A stretch of DNA of 64,000 nt. Origin: Cellulomonas sp. URHE0023 (GTDB lineage Bacteria > Actinomycetota > Actinomycetes > Actinomycetales > Cellulomonadaceae). Where the stretch lies: NCBI RefSeq assembly GCF_000688475.1, contig NZ_JIAN01000010.1, positions 62,001-126,000 on the forward strand, given 5' to 3'. The position numbers were made by a program, and so were the translations under genes. Positions 37,901-45,980 of the stretch are shown here, one piece after another. The first letter of the stretch is position 1. Each line of letters starts with the position of its first letter. The notes beneath the pieces are model-generated. The model did no database searches. It saw nothing but the letters and a program-made list of their open reading frames with translations, and was not told the DNA's origin.

Positions 37901-38560
37901 CTCGCGACTGTGCCCGCCCTGCTCACGCACGACGAGGGGCCCGCGGGACTGGTCCGGATCTGCGTGGGCGCCCTTCTCGGCACGTACCTCGCCGGCCGTG
38001 GGGCCGCGGGACGCGCCGTGCTGCCGGGCGTGCGCTGGTCACCGCCCGCGGACGACGTGCTCGGGATGGGGGCGATGGTGCTCGTCGCCAGCGCGGTTGC
38101 CGCTCTGAGTCGCACGTGGGCCGTGCCGCACGACGCCGTGCTCGTGGTGCTCGGGCTGATCGTCCTGCTCGTCGGCGGGGTGCGGATGCGCACGCGGCCG
38201 GCTACGGCCACCTGGCTGGCGTTCGGTCCCGGACTCGCCCTCGCCCTGGGGGTACCCACGCTCACGGCGCTGGCCACCGGAACCACCTGGCGAGTGGGGG
38301 TCGTGATCGCCGGTGGGATCCTCGCCGTCGTCGTCGGCGCCGTGCGGCGGTGGCAGGCGCCGTTCGTCGTCGGGTCGCTGGCGCTCCTGGTCCAGCTCGT
38401 GGTCCAGCTCGCTCCGGTGACCCGCGAGGCGATCGGCGGGCTGGGCTGGTGGCCGGTGCTCGCCCTCGGCGGCGCGGCGCTGCTCGGCCTGGGGCTCACC
38501 TACGAACGGCGGCTGCGGGACGCCAAGGAGGCTGTCCGGTACGTCGGGCAGATGAGCTGA
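34931..38560 (+). CDS. Large many-pass membrane protein, SCO7613 C-terminal-domain type
   Basis: Protein of 1209 aa. Near the N-terminus a zinc-ribbon-like pair of motifs is seen: CPGCDSTIAGPTCGTC. After a Pro-rich linker (to about residue 135) almost the whole chain is hydrophobic, with some 30 predicted membrane segments separated by very short loops and poly-Ala/Val/Leu sequence. This matches the actinobacterial family annotated as SCO7613 C-terminal domain proteins. It is oppositely oriented to, and inserted between, dop and pup. A CACGAT box six bases before the ATG may be a leaderless promoter. Function unknown; no transport motif is apparent. Confidence 0.8.
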   Translation: MTDPEIHLTPALAHARRLLLDARLCPGCDSTIAGPTCGTCRLELSGDRGARLWRSSLDAVAALEARAVLVADLRAAQAVSAPRAATVVPTPPDRPTPVSLPAFAAAQPAHAAGVPVPRPPARPFSGPPRTSAPPSAPWRVQTVLQVLGVALLAMASLVFLVFSWDVMNVSQRGAVIGLGTVVVLVLAVWLNRRGLGASAQAVGVLGSVLVVLDAWAVYAIGVLPDVDPAAYAAVACLVCATGLAAYGWATGIRSGTVGASLLLPLAPVMVLVHAQSAAQGGVILLTATVLATVRFVPALTPLRAERTLLCVAATSGVVTGWIAALIGVASDGEAWPPIGVLGAAAVLAVLQAVLAARAAGSAGRPARAGRAWAAAAGIAAVSAATAASVELDLAGTALPALLAVALVAALPRWPVTRPGRGLLRACADGATIATLAVGAPSVVLALTAGTDVVAGLDGLDRSAAVEQVVGSAALVLMLVADAMWRGGRAAAAARHASAVLTIEVVLVSAALVGAERATITLLAAGVVATVVGLLRIGWLRWYVRAGAALGVAGALAASLGEPWWTGLALAACAAFALSARWWTDADPARASSTFATAVLAWAAVAQLLFAGDVAAPVIVAAAVAVAVLTTTALGLARSDGDRHAALAVAALVGAGCWVTGVSPTPAVVGPTVVLGAVVAAAVLAVAVWGQGRLVGPVVVVATAAVAPVTALALVTAQALTGQPPVVVACLLTVVIGGAAAVAAGALPPTVADRRIPVEAVGWLVVAAGILASGAQGVSTAALGLVLASVVAAACAARRDRRVELWVALGLLVAASWCALVIRDVGVPEAYLAPLGVVLVGVGLVRWRSGGAAAAELLGCGLALATVPTSVIADPLVVGALALDRAVLATASSAVLVLAASLVVRRGHAPPTVGHDPVLALAAVGGALALLGPARRAVMITVESWTEPQGSVELWALPAAMLLAGACTTWLLARPGRDAHLRRAAPWAVLALATVPALLTHDEGPAGLVRICVGALLGTYLAGRGAAGRAVLPGVRWSPPADDVLGMGAMVLVASAVAALSRTWAVPHDAVLVVLGLIVLLVGGVRMRTRPATATWLAFGPGLALALGVPTLTALATGTTWRVGVVIAGGILAVVVGAVRRWQAPFVVGSLALLVQLVVQLAPVTREAIGGLGWWPVLALGGAALLGLGLTYERRLRDAKEAVRYVGQMS

Positions 38561-38562
38561 CG

Positions 38563-40170
38563 TCAGGCGCCGAGGGCCGCCAGCAAGGACGCAGCGTCAG
38601 GGCTGCGGTCGAGCAGGTCGCCGACGTGCGCGGCCGTCCCGCGTAGGGGGTCCCGCATGGGCACCCGCTGCAAGGTCGCGGCACCCTGCACGTCGAACAC
38701 GACCGAGTCCCAGCTCGCCGCAGATATCTCCGCGCCGTAGCGCGCGACGGCCTCGCCGCGGAAGTACGCACGGGTGTCCCGTGGCGGGTGGAGCACCGCC
38801 TCACTCACCTGCTCGGGGGTGACGAGCAGCTCGACGGCCCCCGCGTTGACGAGGCGGTGGTAGAGCCCCCGCTCGGGCCGGACGTCCGACCACTGCAGGT
38901 CCATCGCGGCGAGGCGCGGGTGGTCCCACGCCAGGTGGTCACGATGGCGCATCCCTTCGAGCAGCCTCAGCTTGGCGAGCCACTCGACCTCACGTGCGCA
39001 GCTGGCGGGGTCGGTTGCCAGACGGTCCAGCAGCGACGCCCACCGCTGGAGGACGTCCTCGCTCTGCTCGTCGAGGTCGTCCCCGGTGTGCGCGAGCGCG
39101 GTCCGGACCGCCATGAGGTACTCACGCTGGATCTCCAGCGCCGTGAGGTGCCTGCCGTCCACCAGCTCGACGCGGGCGGTCAGGGTCAGGTCGTGGCTGA
39201 TCAGGTGGACGGCCTGCACCGGGTCGCGGAGGGTCAGCCGGTCGACCGTGGCGAGCGCCCCGCCCGCACCACCTTCAGCGACGGCCCGTTCGATGAGCCA
39301 CAGGACCAGCGACGTGGTGCCCAGGCGCAGGTACGTGGAGACCTCGAGCATCGTCGCGTCACCGATGATGACGTGCAGCCGGCGCCACCGGTCCGGGTCG
39401 GCGTGCGGCTCGTCGCGCGTGTTGATGATCGGACGCCGCAAGGTCGTCTCGAGGCCGATCTCGGCCTCCATGTAGTCGGCGCGCTGAGACAGCTGGAAGC
39501 CGGCAGCCTCCCCGCGCTGCCCGACGCCGACCCGGCCGGCCCCCGTGAACACCTGTCGGGTCACGAAGAACGGGATCAGGCGGGCGGCTAAGTCGTTGAA
39601 CGGCACCGCGCGGTCCACCAGGTAGTTCTCGTGCATGCCGTAGGTGGCGCCCTTACCGTCCACGTTGTTCTTGTACAGCGCCACGTCCGGAAGAGCCTGG
39701 GTCGAGGCGAGGGCCCGTACCGACGCGAGCATGACGCGCTCGCCGGCCCGGTCCCACCGCACGACGTCGAGCGGGTTGGTGACCTCCGGCGAGGAGTACT
39801 CCGGGTGAGCGTGGTCGACGTACAGGCGAGCACCGTTCGTCAGGATGACGTTGGCCGCGCCCGGGTCCTCGTACTCGTCGGCGGTCGCCCGCGGCAGCGC
39901 TTGGGGCCCGTCGCCCGAGGGTGCCGGGGCCTCCGGTTCGTCGGTGAGCATCGACGGGTGGGCGGACGCTCGCTGCAGGTGGAACCCGCGGGCGTCGTGC
40001 AGCGGGTCCTCGTCGTCGTAGTCCCACCTGGCCCTGGTCCGCGCGCCCTCGCGAGCAGCCGCGTGCACCGCGACCACGTGCGACGACAGCAGCATCGGGT
40101 TGGCCAGCGGGCGTCCGGGCTGGAGGATCCCGTACTCGGTCTCGATCCCCATCACGCGGCGCACGGTCAC
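38563..40170 (-). CDS. dop: Pup deamidase/depupylase
   Basis: Deamidates the C-terminal Gln of Pup and can remove Pup from substrates; 535 aa, PafA homologue. GTG 40170 is supported by a TAGGGT box six bases upstream. [11 protein letters not shown] is the N-terminal ATP-grasp-like motif. A longer segment rich in Arg and Asp around residues 40-65 corresponds to the Dop loop. [33 protein letters not shown] and [12 protein letters not shown] match the PafA/Dop catalytic core. Confidence 0.96.
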   Translation of the reverse strand: MTVRRVMGIETEYGILQPGRPLANPMLLSSHVVAVHAAAREGARTRARWDYDDEDPLHDARGFHLQRASAHPSMLTDEPEAPAPSGDGPQALPRATADEYEDPGAANVILTNGARLYVDHAHPEYSSPEVTNPLDVVRWDRAGERVMLASVRALASTQALPDVALYKNNVDGKGATYGMHENYLVDRAVPFNDLAARLIPFFVTRQVFTGAGRVGVGQRGEAAGFQLSQRADYMEAEIGLETTLRRPIINTRDEPHADPDRWRRLHVIIGDATMLEVSTYLRLGTTSLVLWLIERAVAEGGAGGALATVDRLTLRDPVQAVHLISHDLTLTARVELVDGRHLTALEIQREYLMAVRTALAHTGDDLDEQSEDVLQRWASLLDRLATDPASCAREVEWLAKLRLLEGMRHRDHLAWDHPRLAAMDLQWSDVRPERGLYHRLVNAGAVELLVTPEQVSEAVLHPPRDTRAYFRGEAVARYGAEISAASWDSVVFDVQGAATLQRVPMRDPLRGTAAHVGDLLDRSPDAASLLAALGA

Positions 40171-40176
40171 GACACC

Positions 40177-40182
40177 ACCCTA
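40177..40182 (-). promoter_or_regulatory. -10 box for leaderless dop transcript
   Basis: TAGGGT in minus orientation, six bases before GTG 40170, with no Shine-Dalgarno. It implies dop can be transcribed separately from mpa, which ends 59 bases upstream. Confidence 0.5.
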
Positions 40183-40228
40183 GGGTCGTCCCGCGACCGT
40201 GCGTCGACGTGTCCGCCGCGGCGGTGGT

Positions 40229-41863
40229 CTACAGGTACTGCCCGGTGCTCGTCACCGTCTCGATCGTCCGCGAGCCCTCCGCACCCTTCTTGCCCTGGAC
40301 GATCGTCCGGATGAAGACGATGCGCTCGCCCTTCTTCCCGGAGATCCGCGCCCAGTCGTCGGGGTTGGTGGTGTTGGGCAGGTCCTCGTTCTCGCGGAAC
40401 TCGTCGACGCACGCCGTGAGCAGGTGGTCGACGCGGATGCCGCGCGTGCCGCTGGCCAGGAAGTCCTTGATGGCCGACTTCTTGGCGCGGTCGACGACGT
40501 TCTGGATCATGGCGCCCGAGTTGAAGTCCTTGAAGTACAGGACCTCCTTGTCGCCGCTGGCGTAGGTGACCTCGAGGAAGCGGTTCTCGTCGCTCTCCGT
40601 GTACATCCGCTCGACCACGCGGCTGATCATCGCCTCGACCGCCTCGTTCGGCGACCCACCGTGCTCGGCCAGGTCGTCCGGGTGGATGGGCAGGCTGGGC
40701 ACGAGGTACTTGGCGAAGATCTCGCGCGCACCCTCGGCGTCCGGCCGCTCGATCTTGATCTTCACGTCCAGGCGGCCGGGCCGCAGGATGGCCGGGTCGA
40801 TCATGTCCTCGCGGTTCGAGGCGCCGATGACGATGACGTTCTCGAGCCGCTCGACGCCGTCGATCTCGGACAGGAGCTGCGGCACGATCGTCGTCTCGAC
40901 GTCGCTCGAGACACCCGTCCCACGGGTGCGGAAGAGCGACTCCATCTCGTCGAAGAACACGACGACGGGGTGCCCCTGGGACGCCTTCTCCCGGGCGCGG
41001 GCGAAGATCAGGCGGATGTGCCGCTCCGTCTCGCCGACGTACTTGTTGAGCAGCTCCGGACCCTTGACGTTCAGGAAGAAGCTCTTGGTGTCGGCCGTGT
41101 CCTCCCCACGGGCAGCGGCCGCGGTGGCCGCGAGAGAGTGCGCGACGGCCTTGGCGATGAGCGTCTTGCCACACCCGGGCGGGCCGTACAGCAGGACACC
41201 CTTCGGCGGCTTCAGACCGTGCTCGCGGAACAGCTCAGGGTGCAGGAACGGCAGCTCCACAGCGTCACGGATCGCCTCGATCTGCGGGCCGAGGCCGCCG
41301 ATGTCCTTGTAGTCGATGTCCGGCACCTCTTCGAGGACCAGGTCCTCGACCTCGGCACGTGGGATGACCTCGAAGACGAATCCGCTGCGCGAGTCGATGG
41401 TGAGCGCGTCACCGATGCGCACGTGTGCGTCACGGACCTGCCCGGCGAACCGCACGACGCGCTCCTCGTCGCCGCGTCCCACCACGAGCGCACGGTCGGT
41501 ACCGAGCAGCTCCTTGACGGTGACGAGCTCGCCGACCTCTTCGTAGCCGCCCGCCTCGACGACCGTGAGGGCCTCGTTGAGCATGACCTCTTGGCCAGGA
41601 CGGAGCCTGCCGACGTCGAGCGACGGGCTCGCGCCCACGTGCATCTTGCGACCTGCCGAGATGATGTCGACGCTTCCGTCGTCACGCGACCCCAGGTAGG
41701 TGGCGTAGGTGCCCGGCGGCTTCGCGAGGTCATCGACCTGGCGCTTGAGGTCCACGATCTGCTCACGTGCGGCCACGAGCGCGTCGCTCAGACGCTCGTT
41801 CTTGGCCGTCAGGACACTGAGCTCTCGCTGCAGGTCTCGCTCAGGGGCACCCGGATCTGTCAT
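40229..41863 (-). CDS. mpa: Proteasome-associated ATPase Mpa/ARC
   Basis: AAA+ ring that recognises Pup, unfolds substrates and feeds them to the 20S core; 544 aa. ATG 41863 has GGAGG eight bases upstream. Residues about 8-50 are the coiled coil that binds Pup, followed by the interdomain OB folds. Walker A is YGPPGCGKT, Walker B is [12 protein letters not shown], and the Arg finger region is [11 protein letters not shown]. The C-terminus GQYL is the motif that docks into the alpha ring. Confidence 0.96.
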   Translation of the reverse strand: MTDPGAPERDLQRELSVLTAKNERLSDALVAAREQIVDLKRQVDDLAKPPGTYATYLGSRDDGSVDIISAGRKMHVGASPSLDVGRLRPGQEVMLNEALTVVEAGGYEEVGELVTVKELLGTDRALVVGRGDEERVVRFAGQVRDAHVRIGDALTIDSRSGFVFEVIPRAEVEDLVLEEVPDIDYKDIGGLGPQIEAIRDAVELPFLHPELFREHGLKPPKGVLLYGPPGCGKTLIAKAVAHSLAATAAAARGEDTADTKSFFLNVKGPELLNKYVGETERHIRLIFARAREKASQGHPVVVFFDEMESLFRTRGTGVSSDVETTIVPQLLSEIDGVERLENVIVIGASNREDMIDPAILRPGRLDVKIKIERPDAEGAREIFAKYLVPSLPIHPDDLAEHGGSPNEAVEAMISRVVERMYTESDENRFLEVTYASGDKEVLYFKDFNSGAMIQNVVDRAKKSAIKDFLASGTRGIRVDHLLTACVDEFRENEDLPNTTNPDDWARISGKKGERIVFIRTIVQGKKGAEGSRTIETVTSTGQYL

Positions 41864-41949
41864 GTCGTCGGCCTCCGTTCCGCTCGCATGGTCTCCGTCG
41901 TCGACGCTCCGTCTCCATCGTGCACCGCGCTGTGCCTGCTGGTCCGACG

Positions 41950-41969
41950 ACCCTAACCACAAGTGTCAA
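41950..41969 (-). promoter_or_regulatory. Candidate promoter of mpa
   Basis: In minus orientation TTGACA (41969-41964) is followed after only eight bases by TAGGGT (41955-41950). TAGGGT can serve as -10; the TTGACA is too close to be its -35 and may be an activator site or a chance match. The leader would be about 80 bases. Confidence 0.4.
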
Positions 41970-42026
41970 CACCGGGCAGCGCGACGCGGCCGACTCGGCC
42001 GAACGTCCCGCTCCGCGGACAGCTGC

Positions 42027-43037
42027 TCAGGTGGTCGGTGCCTGGCCGACGTCACGGCGGGCACGGCGCAGCTTCTTGTCCGAGACGGCGCGCTCCCCCA
42101 TGGCCTCGGACGACCAGAGCTCGGCGTCGTCCACGGCGGGTGCCCCGTCGGCCGCGACCGGGTACGCGCCCTTGGCCGGTCGACGCCGACGCTGCGGTGC
42201 GTCGACACCGTCCGCGAGCCGACGCGTGGTGAGCAGGAACCCCGTGTGCCCGATCATCCGGTGCTGCGGGCGGACCGCGAGACCTTCGAGGTGCCACCCG
42301 CGCACCATCGACTCCCACGCCTCGGGCTCGGTGTACCGCCCGTCGGAGCGGATGTCCTCGGCCAGGCGAGAGAGCTGCGTCGTCGTCGCGACGTAGGAGA
42401 TGAAGACGCCGCCGGGGGCCAGGGCGACGGCGACCGCGTCGAGGTTCTCCCAGGGCGCGAGCATGTCGAGGACGACCCGGTCGACACTTCCGGGCCCTGC
42501 CACCGTCGGCAGGACGTCCGACAGGTCCCCGACGGACAGCTCCCACGCCGGGTGCGGGCCGCCGAAGAAGCCCTCCACGTTCCCGCGCGCGATGGCTGCG
42601 AAGTCCTCGCGCCGCTCGATGGAGTGCAGCGAGCCGGCGTCGCCGACGGCACGCAGCAGCGACATCGTCAGTGCGCCGGACCCGACGCCGGCCTCGATCA
42701 CGCGCGCGCCGGGGTAGATGTCGGCCATCGCGACGATCTGGCCCGAGTCCTTCGGGTAGACCACGGCTGCGCCGCGCGGCATCGACAGGACGTAGTCGGC
42801 GAGCAGCGGGCGGACCGCGAGGTACTCGATGCCCGAGGTGTTGCGCACGACCGTGCCCTCCGGCGCGCCCAGGAGCGAGTCGTGCGTCAGGTAGCCGCGA
42901 TGCGTGTGGAACGAGCCGCCCTCGGCCAGCGTGATGGTGTGAAGACGTCCGCGCGGGTCCGTCAGCTGCACGCGGTCGCCCGCTCGGAAGGGGCCGCGGC
43001 GTTGCGCGGCACCGGTGGACGTCTGCTCGGGGGTCAC
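42027..43037 (-). CDS. trmI: tRNA (adenine(58)-N(1))-methyltransferase
   Basis: SAM-dependent methyltransferase of 336 aa modifying A58 in the T loop of tRNAs. GTG 43037. Substrate domain at the N-terminus (FRAGDRVQLTDPRGR, THRGYLTHDSLLG). The SAM-binding motif is VIEAGVGSGALTMSLLRAVG and the catalytic acidic motif is VVLDMLAPWENLD. Basic C-terminal tail. Placement just upstream of mpa is typical for actinobacteria. Confidence 0.94.
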   Translation of the reverse strand: MTPEQTSTGAAQRRGPFRAGDRVQLTDPRGRLHTITLAEGGSFHTHRGYLTHDSLLGAPEGTVVRNTSGIEYLAVRPLLADYVLSMPRGAAVVYPKDSGQIVAMADIYPGARVIEAGVGSGALTMSLLRAVGDAGSLHSIERREDFAAIARGNVEGFFGGPHPAWELSVGDLSDVLPTVAGPGSVDRVVLDMLAPWENLDAVAVALAPGGVFISYVATTTQLSRLAEDIRSDGRYTEPEAWESMVRGWHLEGLAVRPQHRMIGHTGFLLTTRRLADGVDAPQRRRRPAKGAYPVAADGAPAVDDAELWSSEAMGERAVSDKKLRRARRDVGQAPTT

Positions 43038-43045
43038 GGTCCCCG

Positions 43046-43051
43046 AGTCTA
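43046..43051 (-). promoter_or_regulatory. -10 box near the trmI start
   Basis: TAGACT in minus orientation, eight bases before GTG 43037, giving a leader of no more than one or two bases. Confidence 0.4.
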
Positions 43052-44185
43052 GGAGCGGATGGCCGCCACGACGTCCATCGCGCGGATCAGCCCGACCACC
43101 TTGCCGTCGACCAGAGCCGCGACGACCGGCGAGTGCCTCGTGGCCTCGCCGATCGCGCCCACGAGCGCCTGCCCGCTCAGCGTCCCGTCCACGAAAGCCC
43201 CGACGGGCAGGGGGATGGCGACGGCCGTGACCGGCGTGGCGCCGGCCGCCTCGGCCGGCACCGAGGCGGCCGCGGCACGGTCCACGTAGGCCGCGGGTCG
43301 GCCGTCGGGCGAGAGGATGACCACCTCGTCGGCCCCGGCTGCGGCCGCGACGGCCCCCGCGTGCGCCAACGAGTCGGTGTGGCCGACACCGACGGCGCGG
43401 CGGCCGACCGAGTCCAGCGTGATCTGCTGGACGGCCTTCTGCGAGCGCCCGCCCCGGACGGCCGTCGACGCCCCTGACCACAGGAACGCGCCGATCAGCG
43501 CGGACCACATGACGCTGCTGATCTCCGGCTGCCGACCGTTCAGGAGGGGAACCACGAGGGCCCAGGCCAGGACGCCGACTGCGACGACGCGCCCGGCCCA
43601 CCCCGCGACGACGGTGCCCGTGTGCCGGTTCTTGGTGATGCCCCACACGGCGGCCTCGAGCACCCACCCGCCGTCCAGAGGCAGGCCGGGGATGAGGTTG
43701 AACAGGCCGAGGAACCCGTTCGAGACGGCACCGGACCACAGCAGCAGACCGCCGACGGTGTCCGTGCCGACCTGCGCCGCGAGCCAGGTGAAGACCCCCG
43801 CGAGCAGGAGGTTGCTCAGTGGGCCGACGATGGCGACCAGAACGCTGGTGAGCGGAGTCGGGGACACGCCACCGAAGCTCGTGTGGCCGCCCCACAGCGT
43901 CAGGACGAACTCGCGTGGCTGCTGCCCGCGGGCGCGGGCCATGAGACCGTGCGCGAGCTCGTGCACGAGCACCGAGCCGAAGAGGAGCACGACGAACCCG
44001 AGGGCGACCACGTAGATGCGGACACCGACGTCTCCGCCGAGCCAGCGGCGCACGCTCGGTGCGATGAACAACGTCAGCACGACCGCTGCGAGCACCCAGC
44101 TGGGCGCCAGGATGATCGGGGCGCCGACGACTCGGCCGATCACCCAGCCTGGCGTGCGACGTTCCGAGGGGCGGTCTGTGCTCAC
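43049..44185 (-). CDS. Site-2 protease family (M50) membrane metalloprotease with CBS-like C-terminus
   Basis: Intramembrane zinc protease of 378 aa. GTG 44185 is supported by TACGCT six bases upstream, whereas the longer frame to 44254 has no signal. HELAHG (about residue 76) gives two zinc ligands and LFNLIPGLPLDGGWVLEA provides the third Asp. Several membrane helices. The last 110 residues contain CBS-domain features (IPLPVGAFVDGTLSGQ, VVAALVDGKVVGLI) that may bind a nucleotide. It ends 11 bases upstream of the trmI start, so the two genes may be co-transcribed. Substrate unknown. Confidence 0.9.
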   Translation of the reverse strand: MSTDRPSERRTPGWVIGRVVGAPIILAPSWVLAAVVLTLFIAPSVRRWLGGDVGVRIYVVALGFVVLLFGSVLVHELAHGLMARARGQQPREFVLTLWGGHTSFGGVSPTPLTSVLVAIVGPLSNLLLAGVFTWLAAQVGTDTVGGLLLWSGAVSNGFLGLFNLIPGLPLDGGWVLEAAVWGITKNRHTGTVVAGWAGRVVAVGVLAWALVVPLLNGRQPEISSVMWSALIGAFLWSGASTAVRGGRSQKAVQQITLDSVGRRAVGVGHTDSLAHAGAVAAAAGADEVVILSPDGRPAAYVDRAAAASVPAEAAGATPVTAVAIPLPVGAFVDGTLSGQALVGAIGEATRHSPVVAALVDGKVVGLIRAMDVVAAIRS

Positions 44186-44191
44186 GTGCCC

Positions 44192-44197
44192 AGCGTA
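44192..44197 (-). promoter_or_regulatory. -10 box for leaderless M50 protease transcript
   Basis: TACGCT in minus orientation, six bases before GTG 44185; no Shine-Dalgarno present. Confidence 0.5.
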
Positions 44198-44235
44198 GGT
44201 GTGCGTCGGTCCGCGCCCGTGTCGGTGGTGACGCC

Positions 44236-44241
44236 TACTGT
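44236..44241 (+). promoter_or_regulatory. -10 box upstream of the RecB-like nuclease gene
   Basis: TACTGT, seven bases before an ATG at 44249 that opens a 10-codon ORF. The transcript would start at or next to that ATG. Confidence 0.5.
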
Positions 44242-44248
44242 CGGAGGC

Positions 44249-44281
44249 ATGCACCTCCCTGACCCGCCGGCTCCCTCATGA
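44249..44281 (+). CDS. Leaderless mini-ORF coupled to the RecB-like gene
   Basis: ATG-started ORF of 10 codons (MHLPDPPAPS) whose TGA overlaps the ATG of the next gene (ATGA). The preceding TACTGT box places the RNA 5' end at its ATG. The downstream gene has no Shine-Dalgarno, so reinitiation after this peptide is a plausible way to translate it. The peptide itself probably has no function. Confidence 0.4.
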   Translation: MHLPDPPAPS

Positions 44282-45195
44282 GCGCCGACTCCCTCGAGCT
44301 CGAGGTCGCGGACGAGGCGGTCGAGGACGCGGTCGAGCAGCTCGTCACGGGCGGCCGACCGCCGTCGCGACCCGGCCTGTCGCCGTCGCGGGCCAACGAC
44401 TTCCTGCAGTGCCCCCAGCTGTTCCGGTTCCGGGTGATCGACAGGCTGCCCGAGCCGCCCAGTCCGGCTGCGGCCCGCGGCACCCTCGTGCACTCGGTGC
44501 TGGAGCACCTGTTCGACCTGCCCGCTCTCGAGCGAACCGTCGAGGCCGCCCATGCGCTGCTGCCGGTCGAGTGGGAGATGCTCCTCGAGCGGGACCCGTC
44601 CATCGGTGAGCTGTTCGCCGAGCCGGCCGACCTGACCGAGTGGCTGACGAGTGCAGAGTCGCTCCTGGCGACGTACTTCACCCTCGAGGACCCCACGCGA
44701 CTCGAACCCCGTGAGCGCGAGCTGATGGTGTCGACCGAGCTCGACGAGAACGGTCCGCAGCTTCGCGGGATCATCGACCGCGTCGACGTCGCGCCGAACG
44801 GCTGGGTGCGCGTCGTCGACTACAAGACGGGCCGGTCTCCCCGTGCGGGGTTCGAGAGCTCGGCGCTCTTCCAGATGCGGTTCTACGCCTACGTGATCTG
44901 GCGCACCCGGGGCGTCCTGCCCAAACGCCTGCAGCTCGAGTACCTGGGCGACGGGGTGATCCTCACGCACGAACCGTCGGAGTCCGAGATGGCGACGATC
45001 GAGGCACGGGTGCGCTCGATCTGGGGCGGGATCGAGGATGCTGCGCGGTCGGGCGACTGGCGCCCCCGGCCCTCCAAGCTGTGCGACTGGTGCTCGTACA
45101 AGGCACTGTGCCCGGCGTTCGGCGGGACACCGCCCGAGGTGCCTGCGGGAGCGGTCGAGCGGTCGATCGGCATCGTGCCCGACGTCCGCCCCTGA
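44278..45195 (+). CDS. RecB-family (PD-(D/E)XK) exonuclease with Fe-S cysteines
   Basis: Single-domain nuclease of 305 aa resembling Cas4/AddB C-terminal domains. LSPSRANDFLQCPQLFRFR gives the first cluster Cys; the last three lie in CDWCSYKALC, forming the usual CxnCxxCx5C iron-sulfur site. Catalytic motifs: GTLVHSVLEHLF, LRGIIDRVD and VRVVDYKTGR. No helicase domain or cas gene is nearby, so a role in DNA repair rather than CRISPR is likely. ATG 44278 overlaps the stop of a 10-codon leader ORF. Confidence 0.88.
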   Translation: MSADSLELEVADEAVEDAVEQLVTGGRPPSRPGLSPSRANDFLQCPQLFRFRVIDRLPEPPSPAAARGTLVHSVLEHLFDLPALERTVEAAHALLPVEWEMLLERDPSIGELFAEPADLTEWLTSAESLLATYFTLEDPTRLEPRERELMVSTELDENGPQLRGIIDRVDVAPNGWVRVVDYKTGRSPRAGFESSALFQMRFYAYVIWRTRGVLPKRLQLEYLGDGVILTHEPSESEMATIEARVRSIWGGIEDAARSGDWRPRPSKLCDWCSYKALCPAFGGTPPEVPAGAVERSIGIVPDVRP

Positions 45196-45203
45196 CCGCC
45201 CTC

Positions 45204-45896
45204 TCAGCCGGCGGTGCGCAGGTCGAGCACGGCGCCCTCGGCGACCCGCACCAGGTCGTCCAGGGACACCACCTCGAGGGACGCGACCCGGCTGAGGCCC
45301 TCGCGGTGCTCGACGCGGTGGTGCACCTCGATGGCGACCGTCCGGGCGCCCGAGCTGACCGCCGACGCGATCCCTGAGCGGGAGTCCTCGACCGCGACGC
45401 ACGTGGCGATGTCGACCCCGAGACGTCGTGCGGCCAGCAGGTAGGGCTCCGGATCGGGCTTCGGCCGGCTGACCTCGTCGCCGCTGACCACGACGTCGAA
45501 CAGGCCGACGGCCGCGGCGAACGGTTCGGCGAGCACCGCGAACGACGACGTCACGAGCGCCATCGGCACACCCGCCGCGTGCAGCGCGACGAGGAGCTCA
45601 TGTGCTCCGGGCTGCCACGGGATACCGGCCGCGACGGCGGCCGCGACCCGCAGGTTCAGGAAGTCGACGATCTCGTCGTACGGCAGGTCGACACCGCGCG
45701 CGGCCAGGGCCTTGGCGCTGACGATCATCGGGTTTCCGACCATCGCCAGCCCGTCCTCATGCGTCCACACACCACCGTGGGCCTCGACCAGCTCGGTCTC
45801 CGCCGCGATCCAGAACGGCTCCGTGTCGATCAGGGTGCCGTCCATGTCCCACAGGACGGCGCTCAGACGGGGATCGTGGCCGGTGGCTGGGTTCAC
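45204..45896 (-). CDS. HAD-family hydrolase (phosphatase/phosphonatase-like)
   Basis: HAD subfamily IA hydrolase of 230 aa. GTG 45896. Motif I is VLWDMDGTLIDTE, motif II is ALVTSSFAV, motif III Lys is in RPKPDPEPYL, and motif IV is AVEDSRSGIASA. An alpha-helical cap (type C1) lies between motifs I and II. Substrate is probably a small phosphorylated metabolite. Convergent with the nuclease gene; a leaderless promoter precedes it. Confidence 0.9.
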   Translation of the reverse strand: MNPATGHDPRLSAVLWDMDGTLIDTEPFWIAAETELVEAHGGVWTHEDGLAMVGNPMIVSAKALAARGVDLPYDEIVDFLNLRVAAAVAAGIPWQPGAHELLVALHAAGVPMALVTSSFAVLAEPFAAAVGLFDVVVSGDEVSRPKPDPEPYLLAARRLGVDIATCVAVEDSRSGIASAVSSGARTVAIEVHHRVEHREGLSRVASLEVVSLDDLVRVAEGAVLDLRTAG

Positions 45897-45902
45897 CGCG
45901 CC

Positions 45903-45908
45903 ATCCTA
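45903..45908 (-). promoter_or_regulatory. -10 box for leaderless HAD gene transcript
   Basis: TAGGAT in minus orientation, six bases before GTG 45896, with no Shine-Dalgarno. Confidence 0.5.
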
Positions 45909-45968
45909 AGAGGGGGCACCGACTCGCTCGCGCACGGTCCCGTCCGGCGGCTCGGCAACACCGCGCCC

Positions 45969-45974
45969 TAGGCT
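45969..45974 (+). promoter_or_regulatory. -10 box for leaderless PAC2 gene transcript
   Basis: TAGGCT, six bases before ATG 45981, the same box and spacing as upstream of pyk. Confidence 0.55.
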
Positions 45975-45980
45975 GGTCGG

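Noticed and set aside
41950-41969. PafBC-type damage-inducible promoter for mpa
   Set aside because: The N8 spacing recalls the RecA-independent damage promoter, but the upstream 9-mer does not match TTGTCRGTG.
44278-45195. RecB-like protein as a CRISPR Cas4
   Set aside because: Same fold and Fe-S cysteines, but no cas genes or repeat array anywhere in the window.
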